NCBI GenBank assembly: GCA_902794035.1
Contig: CADBFN010000011.1
Span: 1 to 64,000 of the forward strand
Direction of reading: 5' to 3'
Length of the DNA stretch: 64,000 nt
Source of the DNA: an uncultured bacterium
Lineage (GTDB): Bacteria; Cyanobacteriota; Vampirovibrionia; Gastranaerophilales; Gastranaerophilaceae
Position 1 is the first letter of the stretch; every line of letters begins with the position of its first letter. A model generated the notes under the pieces. It saw only the letters and a list, made by a program, of their open reading frames with translations. It was not told the DNA's origin and did not search any database. The position numbers were made by a program, and so were the translations under genes. Positions 25,772-34,726 of this stretch are shown here, in pieces.

Positions 25772-28300
25772 TCATAACTCATGCAGGCTTTCCGTCAGGA
25801 ATTTTGTCCTTTTTATATCAAATATAACCCCCGGAGCAATAATATTCATAAGTACATCAGCTCTCAACGGCGGTATATTTGTACTTTTACCTGCCTTTAA
25901 TACTATAAACAGACTTCCGCTTTCAAATCTGTATTCGCCGATTGAATGCCTGTAGTCTATTTTTTTATCTAAACCTTTTTTCGTTTTTTTGTCTATTAAA
26001 ATTTCATCAGACTCCAAAACTCTGAGAGTATTATACACAAATTGACCAAAATCGTAAACATCTTTGTCAAAAATCTTTACCTGATATTCAGCCCAATACA
26101 CTTCTTCTTCGATAGCAGGAGCAGATGCAGGGATTTGTTCAATACATACAATTTCAGAACCTTCGGGCAAAACTTTTTGAACCTCTGATTTTACATAATC
26201 AACAGATGCATTTTCCCACAAACATAAATCAACAAGCTCCGTTTCGCTCTCACAGAAAAGCGGTAATGCTATACCCATAGAGACCTTCATCTTGGGATTA
26301 TAACCGTATGAATATGCAACTTTGAGATTTGTTCTTTGCATAGCTTTTAAGAACGTATTTTGCCAGTCAAGATGCGAAAAATAGCGTAAAATACCGGTTT
26401 TGGTAAGTTTTATTCTGTATTTAAACACTTCTTTAATATCTTTTTGATCAATATCTTCAATATGCCTTTTCGGAGCTGATGCAAGCTGTTGGGCCTTATC
26501 AGATGCCACAAAATTCTCTGCCATAACCTTATGAGTATTAAAATTCTTACATACTCCGCAATTTACACACTGCGTCTGACATGTCGGTACAACATGCTCA
26601 GAATTTTCATCGACTTCATAGGCTTTTTTATACTCATCAATCAACCATTGCTTATTCAATCCCACATTTATGAAATCCCAAGGCAGCGGTTTATTCAAGT
26701 CATATTGTTTTTGTGCAAGCTGCTCAAGATTCAGCCCGCATTCCTGTGCGGTTTCATTCCACATCTTCCAGCTGAAATTCTCACCCCATGATGCAAGATA
26801 AGAGCCTTTTTTATAAAGTGCTTCTATATATTTGCAAAGAGAATCATCTCCCCTTGTCAAAACAGCTTCAAGTAAAGACAAATATTTGTCACTGTAGTTT
26901 ATTTTGACACATTTAACTTTTTTCATTCGTTCCATCAGATAATCAATATGCGCTTTAACTTCGTCTAAAGGCATCTGAGGACACCATTGGAATGGTGTAA
27001 ACGGCTTCGGAACGAAAATAGATAAAGTACAAGTAAGTTCAAGAGTGTGATTTAACCCTTTTTCTTTTTTTATAAGTTTTGATTTATACCTCAAACCTGA
27101 CAAAAGATTTGCCATTTCGTCCATATCTTCAATTGTTTCAGTTGGCAAACCACATATAAAATAAAGTTTCACACGACTCCAGCCATTTTCGTACAAGGTC
27201 AGAACCGCATTTTCAATTTGTTCTTTTGTTATATTTTTCTTTATAACATCACGAAGTCTTTGGCTTCCTGCTTCAGGTGCAAGAGTCATGGTCGATTTGC
27301 GGACACTTTGAACAAGATTTGCCAATTCAAGATTAAAACCGTCAATTCTCTGACTTGGCAAAGTTACTGACACTTTTTTTTCATTAAAATCAACACTCAA
27401 TTCTTTTATTACTTCATTTATATTTGCGTAATCATTTGATGACAATGAAAGCAACGAATATTCTTCATATCCGGTATTTTCAACAAGTTTTTTGGAAATA
27501 TCAATTATGTCCTGAGCACTTCGTTCCCTTATCGGCAAAGTTACATGCCCCGGTTGGCAAAAACGACACATTCTGCCGCACCCTCTGCGAATTTCCACAA
27601 CTGCCCTGTCCTGAACTGAAGATGAAAATGGTATAGGATAAGATGTTAATGCAGTTTCTTTTTTTAGTTGCGCGATACGCTTATCAACCTTGTCATTTAC
27701 CCCCTTTGCCCAACGCCCGTTTTTGGGATCTTCACAAAGCCTTCTAATCCTTTCGTCCCTTGGCAATCCTTTGGTTTCTTCAAGGATTTTGCATATTTCA
27801 ATAATTGTATCTTCACCGTCACCTATCGTAAATACATCAATAAAATCAGACATTGGTAAAGGATTAAATGTACAAGGACCGCCTGCTATAATTATCGGGT
27901 CATCATCAGTTCTATCCTCATTTTTGTATGGAATCCCTGCCATTTCAAGCATTTTTAATACTGTGGGGTATGCCATCTCATATTGCAGCGAAAATCCCAC
28001 CGCATCAAAATCCTTCAAAGGTCGCTTTGATTCAAGCGCATATAAAGGATCTGGTGTAAAATCTTTTTCAGGAGCATAAACCCTGTCACACATATAATCA
28101 GGTTCTTTGTTTACAAGTTCATAGAGGACTCTGACCCCTAAATTTGAAATTCCGATTTCATATTTATCAGGAAAAGCCATCGCAATACGAACTTTTGCGC
28201 AGTCAAAATCTTTATTGTGCGATAAAAATTCGCCCCCTACATACTGGTAAGGCTTAAAACATTTATACAAACTTTCATTATATTTCGTAAAAAAACACAT
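25772..28300 (-). CDS. B12-binding-type radical SAM protein fused to DUF2344 (TIGR03960/TIGR03936 type)
   Basis: The 842 residues contain an N-terminal B12-binding-like region (about 30-180), a radical SAM core with the C-x3-C-x2-C cluster motif in GCGRMCRFCQPG near residue 240, a cysteine-rich linker (CQTQCVNCGVC near 575) and a C-terminal DUF2344 domain (about 615-842, starting YRIKLTKTGILRYFSH). Proteins of this architecture are repeatedly found next to RNase E/G, as here, with the two genes 16 bases apart. The modification they make is not established to my knowledge. The start ATG has GAGGGG about twelve bases upstream. Confidence 0.9.
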   Translation of the reverse strand: MCFFTKYNESLYKCFKPYQYVGGEFLSHNKDFDCAKVRIAMAFPDKYEIGISNLGVRVLYELVNKEPDYMCDRVYAPEKDFTPDPLYALESKRPLKDFDAVGFSLQYEMAYPTVLKMLEMAGIPYKNEDRTDDDPIIIAGGPCTFNPLPMSDFIDVFTIGDGEDTIIEICKILEETKGLPRDERIRRLCEDPKNGRWAKGVNDKVDKRIAQLKKETALTSYPIPFSSSVQDRAVVEIRRGCGRMCRFCQPGHVTLPIRERSAQDIIDISKKLVENTGYEEYSLLSLSSNDYANINEVIKELSVDFNEKKVSVTLPSQRIDGFNLELANLVQSVRKSTMTLAPEAGSQRLRDVIKKNITKEQIENAVLTLYENGWSRVKLYFICGLPTETIEDMDEMANLLSGLRYKSKLIKKEKGLNHTLELTCTLSIFVPKPFTPFQWCPQMPLDEVKAHIDYLMERMKKVKCVKINYSDKYLSLLEAVLTRGDDSLCKYIEALYKKGSYLASWGENFSWKMWNETAQECGLNLEQLAQKQYDLNKPLPWDFINVGLNKQWLIDEYKKAYEVDENSEHVVPTCQTQCVNCGVCKNFNTHKVMAENFVASDKAQQLASAPKRHIEDIDQKDIKEVFKYRIKLTKTGILRYFSHLDWQNTFLKAMQRTNLKVAYSYGYNPKMKVSMGIALPLFCESETELVDLCLWENASVDYVKSEVQKVLPEGSEIVCIEQIPASAPAIEEEVYWAEYQVKIFDKDVYDFGQFVYNTLRVLESDEILIDKKTKKGLDKKIDYRHSIGEYRFESGSLFIVLKAGKSTNIPPLRADVLMNIIAPGVIFDIKRTKFLTESLHEL

Positions 28301-28324
28301 TGGGTATAAAAACCCCTCTCCTGC

Positions 28325-28346
28325 CCTCTCCCCATAAGGGGCGAGG
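28325..28346. repeat. GC-rich hairpin between two minus-strand genes
   Basis: CCTC-T-CCCC-ATAA-GGGG-C-GAGG forms an eight-pair stem with one internal mismatch and a four-base loop. It is flanked by another CCCCTCTCC tract. In this AT-rich context it stands out. It lies in the leader of the radical SAM gene on the minus strand and could attenuate transcription or be a fragment of a dispersed palindromic repeat. Confidence 0.45.
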
Positions 28347-28351
28347 AAATA

Positions 28352-28699
28352 TCAAACTATCTCATTCGGAAAATATTTATTTATCTCTATTATTGTACCA
28401 TCTAAAGTATTTTCTTCAAATGATTTCATAAATTTAAACAAATCTTCATTAGGCACGTCATAAGAATATAAAATTACTTCACCTTCAATTTCGCGCATTA
28501 CAGTAACCATATAATGGCATTGAGAAGCATACTTCAACAGAAAATCTTTACGGAATTTTTTGCCGTTTGAATCTTTTTTAACCTTAACATAACTAAATCC
28601 CGCATAATATTTAATCTGCTTCTGTTCATCTTTTGATAATTTATTTTTACTGTGAGTAGAAAATAAATTAATAACTTTTTTATTTATTTCTTCTGACAC
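28352..28699 (-). CDS. Small unknown protein
   Basis: No family is recognised. The most likely start is the GTG at 28699 with GGAGGG five bases upstream, giving 115 residues; a TTG at 28711 lies inside that ribosome site. The protein is soluble, lysine-rich in the first half (VKVKKDSNGKKFRKDFLL) and acidic near the end. It may be the first gene of the RNase E/G run, because only a hairpin of about 50 bases separates it from the radical SAM gene. Confidence 0.65.
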   Translation of the reverse strand: MSEEINKKVINLFSTHSKNKLSKDEQKQIKYYAGFSYVKVKKDSNGKKFRKDFLLKYASQCHYMVTVMREIEGEVILYSYDVPNEDLFKFMKSFEENTLDGTIIEINKYFPNEIV

Positions 28700-28741
28700 A
28701 AATCCCTCCAACCATATTAAACAACATGTTTTTAATATTGG

Positions 28742-29044
28742 CTATTTGTTAAGATTTTTCATAAACTTTTGCACTTTTAATGCAGTTTGACGGCGAATAT
28801 CTTCAGGACAAAGTCTTAAATATTCTATTGCATGCGATACCTTGATATTTTTATCATACCAGCGGCGCATGATGTAATTATACTGATCTTCAAGACTCAT
28901 ATTCGGGAGTTCAACATCTTTTAACAAATCATCAATAATATATTCTGCGCACCTGACCTGATTTTCCTCAGACATCTTTTCCATATCATTGATTGTTTTA
29001 CTAACGACTGCATCAGCATCGTACCAGCGTTTGAACATGTTCAT
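28742..29044 (-). CDS. Small unknown protein with an internal two-fold repeat
   Basis: The 100-residue protein consists of two similar helical units. FKRWYDADAVVSKTINDM (residues 4-21) corresponds to MRRWYDKNIKVSHAIEYL (about 59-76), with matching E..R and hydrophobic positions after each. Both start with R-W-Y-D and continue V-S-x-x-I. No family is recognised. The ATG has a strong AAGGAG site. It may share a transcript with the following small gene. Confidence 0.7.
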   Translation of the reverse strand: MNMFKRWYDADAVVSKTINDMEKMSEENQVRCAEYIIDDLLKDVELPNMSLEDQYNYIMRRWYDKNIKVSHAIEYLRLCPEDIRRQTALKVQKFMKNLNK

Positions 29045-29087
29045 GGATTTTCTCCTTTATTAAAATAATATATTAAGTTATTTTATG

Positions 29088-29175
29088 TAAATTGTGAATT
29101 GACCTTTACAAAGTAGATATTTGCTAATGCGCACCAGCACCGATAATAACTATTCACTATTCACAACTCACGATT
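29088..29175. repeat. Intergenic palindromic repeat, copy 1
   Basis: The stretch contains AGCACCGATAATAACTATTC (from 29136) and then ATTCAC-type repeats. The same segment with one mismatch occurs at 30433-30454. TTGTGAAT at 29092 pairs with ATTCACAA at 29159. No coding capacity is seen. The 29045-29317 gap otherwise holds only AT-rich promoter-like sequence. Confidence 0.6.
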
Positions 29176-29317
29176 CACACTAAATCACACAGACTTATTT
29201 TACTACTATCTTGACTGATTGTTAAGAATATTTAACCAAATTTTTGATAAAAAGTAAATTATTTTACTAAAAAATACTTTATATAAATGTAAAGGTTATA
29301 AGTAGGTTATAAATTTT

Positions 29318-29698
29318 ATGGACAATAGTATTTTATATGGTTTAAGAAATCCTGCAATGACAGATGATATAGGAATGTCTATGATTGAAAGACAATTTCC
29401 GACAACCATCAGTTCAACAAATTATATTCCTGCTGACGGCACAGTTCCAAAATTTAATAACGGACAATTAAACGCAGATACTTATCAAAGCAAAAAAGAA
29501 AAAGAATACGGAATTATCAAAAAAGTTTTAATTGGTCTTGGAGTTGCCGCTCTTGGCATATTTGGATTTAAAAAAGGTGCCAAATATGTAAAGCAGGGAT
29601 TAAGCTATATAAAAAATAATGCAGGTTCGTGGTGGAACACATGTAAAAATTCGGTAATAAACATTTTTTCAAAAATAAAAACAAAAATTTCCCCGTAA
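29318..29698 (+). CDS. Small unknown single-span membrane protein
   Basis: The 126 residues have a polar N-terminal region (about 1-60), a glycine-rich transmembrane segment (about 66-84: IIKKVLIGLGVAALGIFGF) and a basic C-terminal tail ending in KIKTKISP. No family is recognised. The ribosome site is weak. A clear terminator follows, so it is likely a single-gene unit between two repeat copies. Confidence 0.6.
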   Translation: MDNSILYGLRNPAMTDDIGMSMIERQFPTTISSTNYIPADGTVPKFNNGQLNADTYQSKKEKEYGIIKKVLIGLGVAALGIFGFKKGAKYVKQGLSYIKNNAGSWWNTCKNSVINIFSKIKTKISP

Positions 29699-29728
29699 TA
29701 GAAAATAAATAATAGTGTGATTTTAGTA

Positions 29729-29757
29729 GGTAGAATTAAAATTCTACCTTTCTTTTT
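29729..29757 (+). terminator. Rho-independent terminator after the small membrane protein gene
   Basis: GGTAGAATT pairs perfectly with AATTCTACC across a two-base loop and is followed by a T-rich run on the plus strand. Confidence 0.8.
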
Positions 29758-29777
29758 GTTTATGTTAAAATAAAATC

Positions 29778-29845
29778 GTCATTCTGAGCGAATGTTATGA
29801 GATTCTTCGGGTGAAGCCATCAGAATGACACAAGCGAAGAATCTC
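29778..29845. repeat. Interleaved inverted-repeat element upstream of yajQ
   Basis: Two perfect inverted repeats are interleaved. GTCATTCTGA (29778-29787) pairs with TCAGAATGAC (29820-29829), and GAGATTCTTCG (29799-29809) pairs with CGAAGAATCTC (29835-29845). The order A-B-A'-B' would give a pseudoknot in RNA or alternative hairpins. It resembles dispersed palindromic elements known from other genomes and lies just before the yajQ ribosome site. Confidence 0.7.
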
Positions 29846-29868
29846 CTTAATAATAAGAGGGTAATATT

Positions 29869-30369
29869 ATGGCTAAAGATTGCAGTTTTGATATCGTATC
29901 GGAATACGACAAACAGGAAGTTGTTAATGCGGTAGAGCAGGTAAAAAAAGAACTTGCTTCACGCTTTGATTTTAAAAACTCAAAATCAACAGTTGAACTC
30001 GAAGAAGGAAAAGCAATTACAATCACAACAGAAGACGAGATGAAACTGCGCAACATCAATGACATTTTGCAGTCAAAATTTTCAAAACGTAATCTTAGTT
30101 TAAAAATATTAGATCCTCAAAAAATCGAAAACGCCTTAGGCGGAAATGTTCGTCAGGTTGTAAATCTTAAAAAAGGTTTAACTCAAGAACTTGCAAAAAA
30201 GATTACGAATGATATTAAAAACACAAAATTAAAAGTTCAGGCATCTATTCAGGGCGAACAAATCAGAGTTTCAGGCAAAAGCAGAGATGATTTGCAGGCA
30301 GTTATACAAATGATTCGCCAGAATGAAGACAGCTACAATACACCTTTGCAATTCACTAATTACAGATAA
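29869..30369 (+). CDS. yajQ: YajQ family nucleotide-binding protein
   Basis: YajQ-family proteins have two ferredoxin-like domains; some members bind cyclic di-GMP and act as regulators. The 166 residues begin CSFDIVSEYDKQEVVNAVEQ and contain the family segments SRFDFKNSKS, RQVVNLKKGL and the ending GKSRDDLQAVIQMIR. Length is normal. The ATG has GAGGG about nine bases upstream. It is followed by a palindromic repeat and then tyrS. Confidence 0.93.
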   Translation: MAKDCSFDIVSEYDKQEVVNAVEQVKKELASRFDFKNSKSTVELEEGKAITITTEDEMKLRNINDILQSKFSKRNLSLKILDPQKIENALGGNVRQVVNLKKGLTQELAKKITNDIKNTKLKVQASIQGEQIRVSGKSRDDLQAVIQMIRQNEDSYNTPLQFTNYR

Positions 30370-30374
30370 TAGAA

Positions 30375-30461
30375 GTGAATGGTGAATAGTAAATGGTTCT
30401 TTACGGATTTTGTAATGTATAAAATGTGCTTTAGCACCGATAATGACTATTCACGATTCAC
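30375..30461. repeat. Intergenic palindromic repeat, copy 2
   Basis: GTGAATGGTGAATAGT (30375-30390) is an inverted repeat, with one mismatch, of ACTATTCACGATTCAC (30446-30461). The loop includes AGCACCGATAATGACTATTC, which copy 1 at 29136 shares with one mismatch. The element separates yajQ from tyrS and looks like a miniature non-autonomous repeat. Confidence 0.65.
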
Positions 30462-30526
30462 GACTCACTTTTCACATAATAGAATATAGGTTGGCATTAC
30501 TATGTCGACAAAGGAGAAATAACACA

Positions 30527-31753
30527 ATGACAACAGAAATAAGACAAGAATTTATAGATCAGGCAATGTATATAGCAAGGAATGCCGAAGTATTACCGGG
30601 CGGAGTAGAAGAACTTGCAGCAAAATTACAACACGCAAGTGATACAAATACTCCTTTAAGAGTAAAACTTGGCATGGATCCGACAAGACCTGACCTGCAT
30701 TTAGGTCATACGGTCGTAATGCGGAAATTAAAAGAATTTCAGGCTTTAGGACATAAAATTGTGCTTTTGGTCGGCGGTGCAACCGCTATGATAGGGGACC
30801 CGTCAGGCAAATCCGAAACAAGACCTGCGCTTACAAAAGAACAGGTTGAAGAAAACGCAAAAACATACTTTGAACAAATGGCTAAGGTTCTTGATGTTTC
30901 AAAAGCGGAAGTCGTTAATAACGCCGATTGGTTACATCCGATGAAATTTACTGAACTTCTTGCACTTGCAGGAAAAGTAACCGTTGCACAAATGATGACA
31001 AGAGATGATTTTGCAAAGCGTTATGCAGAAGGTAAACCGATTTCTATTGTTGAATTTTATTATCCTTTAATGCAGGCTTATGATTCGGTTGCGATTGATG
31101 CGGATATTGAATTAGGGGGAACTGACCAGAGATTCAATACTTTGTTAGGTCGTGATATTCAGAGTGCTTACGGCAAAAAATACCCTCAACTTGTTGTACT
31201 TTTACCGCTTTTGGAAGGTACAGACGGGGTTATTAAGATGTCAAAAACTTATCCTGAACACTGCATATCTCTAACCGACAGTGCAAAAGATATGTTTGGT
31301 AAGTTGATGAGTATTCCTGACAATATGATTACAAGATACTTTAGTTTATTGACAGATACTTCTAAAGAAGATTTGGAACGCTATGACAGAGAAATTTCAG
31401 ACGGTTCAATCAACCCTCGTAATTTAAAAATGCAGCTTGCACACATGATAACCGAAGAATATCATGGCAAAGACGGTGCTGACAAAGCGCAGGAAGATTT
31501 TATCAATGTTGTTTCAAATAAAGGTATCCCTGACGATATAGCGCAAGTCAAAGTTGAAAACGGCAAAAGTATTTTAGATTTAATTGTTGAACTCGGTTTT
31601 ACATCAAGTAAAGGGGAAGCAAAACGTTTAATTGCGGGCGGCGGAGTAAAAATTGACGGCGAAAAAATTGCCGATATGGGCTATACCGTTGAATTTGACG
31701 AAAGTGTAGTATTACAGGCAGGGAAACGCAAATTTGCGAAACTGGTGCACTAA
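30527..31753 (+). CDS. tyrS: Tyrosyl-tRNA synthetase
   Basis: TyrRS charges tRNA-Tyr. The 408 residues include the class I signature HLGH at 58-61, the KMSKT loop at 237-241 and a C-terminal S4 RNA-binding domain (about 340-408, with [19 protein letters not shown]). The variant of the signature and the sequence [12 protein letters not shown] suggest the TyrZ-like subclass. The ATG at 30527 is fixed by AAGGAG about ten bases upstream; an earlier in-frame start at 30443 would translate the repeat element and is rejected. Its stop overlaps the cysE start in TAATG. Confidence 0.95.
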   Translation: MTTEIRQEFIDQAMYIARNAEVLPGGVEELAAKLQHASDTNTPLRVKLGMDPTRPDLHLGHTVVMRKLKEFQALGHKIVLLVGGATAMIGDPSGKSETRPALTKEQVEENAKTYFEQMAKVLDVSKAEVVNNADWLHPMKFTELLALAGKVTVAQMMTRDDFAKRYAEGKPISIVEFYYPLMQAYDSVAIDADIELGGTDQRFNTLLGRDIQSAYGKKYPQLVVLLPLLEGTDGVIKMSKTYPEHCISLTDSAKDMFGKLMSIPDNMITRYFSLLTDTSKEDLERYDREISDGSINPRNLKMQLAHMITEEYHGKDGADKAQEDFINVVSNKGIPDDIAQVKVENGKSILDLIVELGFTSSKGEAKRLIAGGGVKIDGEKIADMGYTVEFDESVVLQAGKRKFAKLVH

Positions 31754-32391
31754 TGTTTGAAACAATAAAACGAGGTTTTTCAAAAGTCAAAGAGGATATA
31801 CAGGTAATTTATGATAATGACCCTGCGGCAAGGAATTTGGCAGAAGTCATACTTTGTTATCCGGGGTTGCACGCAATTATTGCATACAGACTTGCGCATA
31901 AGTTTCACAAATGGGGATTAAAACTGCTTGCCCGAATGATTTCGTATTTAACAAGAATTATAACTGGGATTGAAATTCATCCTGCGGCGCAAATCGGCAG
32001 AAGATTTTTTATTGACCACGGCGAAGGTGTTGTAATCGGAGAAACGACAATTATCGGCGATGACGTTTTGCTCTATCAGCAGGTAACTCTAGGCGGAACA
32101 GGAAATGACAGCGGTAAACGCCACCCAACAATAGGAAATCATGTTATTATCGGGGCCGGTGCAAAAGTTTTAGGTGATATTATAATTGCAGACCATGTGC
32201 GAATAGGTGCAGGCTCTGTTGTAATACAAGATGTTCCGTCACATTCAACGGTTGTCGGAGTTCCGGGCAGAATTGTCCAGAGAGCAACCATTGACGAAGA
32301 CGGAAATCTTATGCACAATAAAATTCCTGACCCTGTAAAAACAGAAATTGATAATATTAAAGCTGAAATAGAAAATTTAAAGAATAAATAA
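31753..32391 (+). CDS. cysE: Serine O-acetyltransferase
   Basis: CysE acetylates serine with acetyl-CoA, the first step of cysteine synthesis. The 212 residues have the N-terminal helical region with DPAARN and LAHKF, and a left-handed beta-helix of hexapeptide repeats (about 75-180) containing [13 protein letters not shown] and VTLGGTG. Length matches the shorter cysE form. It is coupled to tyrS by a one-base overlap, which is an unusual pairing. Confidence 0.94.
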   Translation: MFETIKRGFSKVKEDIQVIYDNDPAARNLAEVILCYPGLHAIIAYRLAHKFHKWGLKLLARMISYLTRIITGIEIHPAAQIGRRFFIDHGEGVVIGETTIIGDDVLLYQQVTLGGTGNDSGKRHPTIGNHVIIGAGAKVLGDIIIADHVRIGAGSVVIQDVPSHSTVVGVPGRIVQRATIDEDGNLMHNKIPDPVKTEIDNIKAEIENLKNK

Positions 32392-32448
32392 TTTTTTGTT
32401 TGTGATAGAATAAAATTGATTAATATACATTTATATGGAGAGAAGGAT

Positions 32449-33783
32449 ATGCTAAATTTTATTCACGCAAACGGAATGCTTATATCCGGCTTAATACTTT
32501 TGATTGCATACATTTTTATTGCAAGCGAAAAAATTCAGAAATCAGTAGTTGCACTTGCCGGAGCAGCTCTTACAATGTTATTGGGACTTATTCCGTTTGA
32601 AACTCACTTTGATAAAAGCACAAATATTTTAATAAAAGGGGTATTTCAACATGTAGATTTTCAGGTAATCTTTTTGCTTATCGGCATGATGATTATTGTT
32701 CATATATCAAGCAGAAGCGGAGTATTTAAGTGGCTTGCACTTGAATTATTACATCTGACAAAAGGGCATCCTAAAACTGTTTTATTCTCTCTTGCGGCAT
32801 TTACCGCCATTGCTTCGGCTTTTTTGGATAATGTTACAACAGTTGTACTTATGATGCCGATTACATTTGTAATTGCAAAAGAATTTGACACCGATCCGGT
32901 ACCGTTTTTGATAACTGAAGTTTTGGCATCAAATATCGGAGGTACCGCAACACTAATTGGTGATCCGCCAAATATTATTATCGGAACCAGAGCAGGTTTA
33001 AGCTTTATGGATTTTGTAATGGAGCTTACTCCTGTTGTTACAACAATATTTTTAGTTTCAGTCGGAGTTTTGATCTGGTTGTTCAGAAAAGGTTTAAAAG
33101 CTACTCCTGAAACTATGCAGAGAATTGCAACAATAGATAACACAAAAACAATAACAGACAAAAAACTTATGATACGTTCTGTTGCTACAATTTTACTTGT
33201 AATTTTGGGTTTTGTTACACACGATGTAACCCATATTCCTGCATTTGTGTTTGCAGTTTCAGGTGCGGCATTCTTATTATTATTTGAGAAACCTAAAGAA
33301 ATTTACCGTGATGTAGAATGGCTTACAATCTTTTTCTTTGTCGGTTTATTCATAATTATCGGCGGATTTGAAGCAAATGGCGGCATAAAATTCCTTGCAG
33401 ACGGCTTAATTACCCTAACAGGCGGAAGTTTAAAGGCAGCAACAATGGTAATCTTATGGGCTTCAGGGATATTATCGGGGATTATTGATAATATTCCATA
33501 TACCGCAACAATGGCTCCATTGATCTCAGAACTTATCAATCCTGCAAATCCGCATGCCATTACAGGACACACACACGCACTATGGTGGGCATTATCTTTA
33601 GGCGCATGTCTTGGAGGTAATTTGACTATAATCGGTGCAGCTGCAAATGTTTTGGTTAGTGAAACCGCAGCATCAAAAGGACATAAAATATCCTTTTTAA
33701 GATTTATGAAATACGGAGCTTTAGTAACATTTATATCTCTTGTAATAAGCTCTGCATACTTATATTTCAGATTTTTGCACTAA
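32449..33783 (+). CDS. ArsB/NhaD ion transporter superfamily membrane protein
   Basis: The 444 residues contain about eleven to twelve transmembrane segments. Family signatures are ASAFLDNVTTVVLMMPITF and IGGTATLIGDPPNIIIGT in the first half and GIIDNIPYTATMAPLI with NLTIIGAAANVL in the second, an inverted-repeat fold typical of NhaD-type Na/H antiporters and ArsB/anion permeases. Substrate is uncertain; the conserved aspartates favour a cation/proton antiporter. The ATG at 32449 has GGAG nine bases upstream. A strong bidirectional hairpin follows. Confidence 0.88.
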   Translation: MLNFIHANGMLISGLILLIAYIFIASEKIQKSVVALAGAALTMLLGLIPFETHFDKSTNILIKGVFQHVDFQVIFLLIGMMIIVHISSRSGVFKWLALELLHLTKGHPKTVLFSLAAFTAIASAFLDNVTTVVLMMPITFVIAKEFDTDPVPFLITEVLASNIGGTATLIGDPPNIIIGTRAGLSFMDFVMELTPVVTTIFLVSVGVLIWLFRKGLKATPETMQRIATIDNTKTITDKKLMIRSVATILLVILGFVTHDVTHIPAFVFAVSGAAFLLLFEKPKEIYRDVEWLTIFFFVGLFIIIGGFEANGGIKFLADGLITLTGGSLKAATMVILWASGILSGIIDNIPYTATMAPLISELINPANPHAITGHTHALWWALSLGACLGGNLTIIGAAANVLVSETAASKGHKISFLRFMKYGALVTFISLVISSAYLYFRFLH

Positions 33784-33799
33784 AAAATATAACAAGTTT

Positions 33800-33836
33800 G
33801 CGATACTGAGTCTAAAGACTTGGTATCGCCTTATTT
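33800..33836. terminator. Bidirectional terminator between convergent genes
   Basis: GCGATAC and GTATCGC form the base of a 13-pair stem (33800-33829, with two G-T pairs) and a TAAA loop, followed by TTATTTT on the plus strand. It lies between the transporter gene and the convergent gatD gene. Confidence 0.8.
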
Positions 33837-33851
33837 TAAAATCAGTCGGTT

Positions 33852-34583
33852 TTAGTACATTTTTCCGACAACACTGTAATGCGCATCAAATTCGAACTTG
33901 TCATCAAGCGGGGATAGTTTTATTTTTTCGCCGTAGCGTTTTTCAAGAGCAAGAGAAATCAGATAATCAGCAAAATGCGGATTTTTAGGCAATAAAGAGC
34001 CATGCAGATAAGTACCAAAAACATTTTTGTATCTTCCGCCCTCAAAACCATCTTTCCCATTGTTGCCGTTGCCGACTTTAACATTTCCTAACGGCTTTGA
34101 TTCACCTTCAAGATAGGTTAAACCGCTGTGGTTTTCAAATCCGACAAGTGTTCTCGGGGTTAAGAACTCGGTTTCAACTGTAACATTACCGATAAATCTT
34201 TTGTTCCCTGCGACAGTATAAGCATCCATAAGAGATAAACCCTTAAGTTTATCTTTTCCATGCGGCTGATAGTAATGGCCAAACAGTTGATATCCGCCGC
34301 AAATTCCTAAAAATACAGCACCGTCATCTCTTTGAGAAAGCAGATTTTCTTTATGTGAATAGAGTTCTTCCACAACTTCTTCCTGCTGCTTATCCTGACC
34401 TCCGCCGATAAAATACAAATCATGCGAACCTATATTATCACCGATATTTATTTCTTCAAAATCAACATCTATACCACGCCACTGACAACGTTTTGTTAAA
34501 GTTATAATATTTCCCAAATCGCCGTATAAATTTAACAGTTTCGGATATAAATGAGCAATTGAAATTTTTAATTTATCATTCAT
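33852..34583 (-). CDS. gatD: GatD-like glutamine amidotransferase (lipid II isoglutaminyl synthase subunit)
   Basis: GatD supplies ammonia to MurT for amidation of the peptidoglycan D-glutamate. The 243 residues have the class I amidotransferase nucleophile C95 in FLGICGGYQLFG, the family motifs YFIGGGQDKQQ and GFENHSG, and a C-terminal TYLHGSLLPKNP with the catalytic His. The usual partner murT is not adjacent in this window. The ATG at 34583 has no ribosome site; a TATAAT box lies exactly six bases upstream, implying a leaderless mRNA. An earlier in-frame ATG at 34601 lies within the promoter. Confidence 0.85.
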   Translation of the reverse strand: MNDKLKISIAHLYPKLLNLYGDLGNIITLTKRCQWRGIDVDFEEINIGDNIGSHDLYFIGGGQDKQQEEVVEELYSHKENLLSQRDDGAVFLGICGGYQLFGHYYQPHGKDKLKGLSLMDAYTVAGNKRFIGNVTVETEFLTPRTLVGFENHSGLTYLEGESKPLGNVKVGNGNNGKDGFEGGRYKNVFGTYLHGSLLPKNPHFADYLISLALEKRYGEKIKLSPLDDKFEFDAHYSVVGKMY

Positions 34584-34589
34584 AGTTGA

Positions 34590-34595
34590 ATTATA
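34590..34595 (-). promoter_or_regulatory. -10 box of gatD, consistent with a leaderless transcript
   Basis: TATAAT on the minus strand is separated from the gatD ATG by six bases, so transcription should start at or next to the A of the ATG. No Shine-Dalgarno sequence is possible. Confidence 0.55.
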
Positions 34596-34726
34596 CAACA
34601 AAATATGCGATTTTTTGTTATAAAAATTTTTAACAAAAATTATGTAAAATTTTTGTAATATTAGTCAAATTTATGTCAAAAATAATTTTTGAGGATAGTT
34701 ATAATTGACGTTAAGGAGTCCTTTTC

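Noticed and set aside
30443-30526. N-terminal extension of tyrosyl-tRNA synthetase
   Set aside because: It would translate part of the palindromic repeat; the ATG at 30527 has a strong ribosome site and matches the family start.
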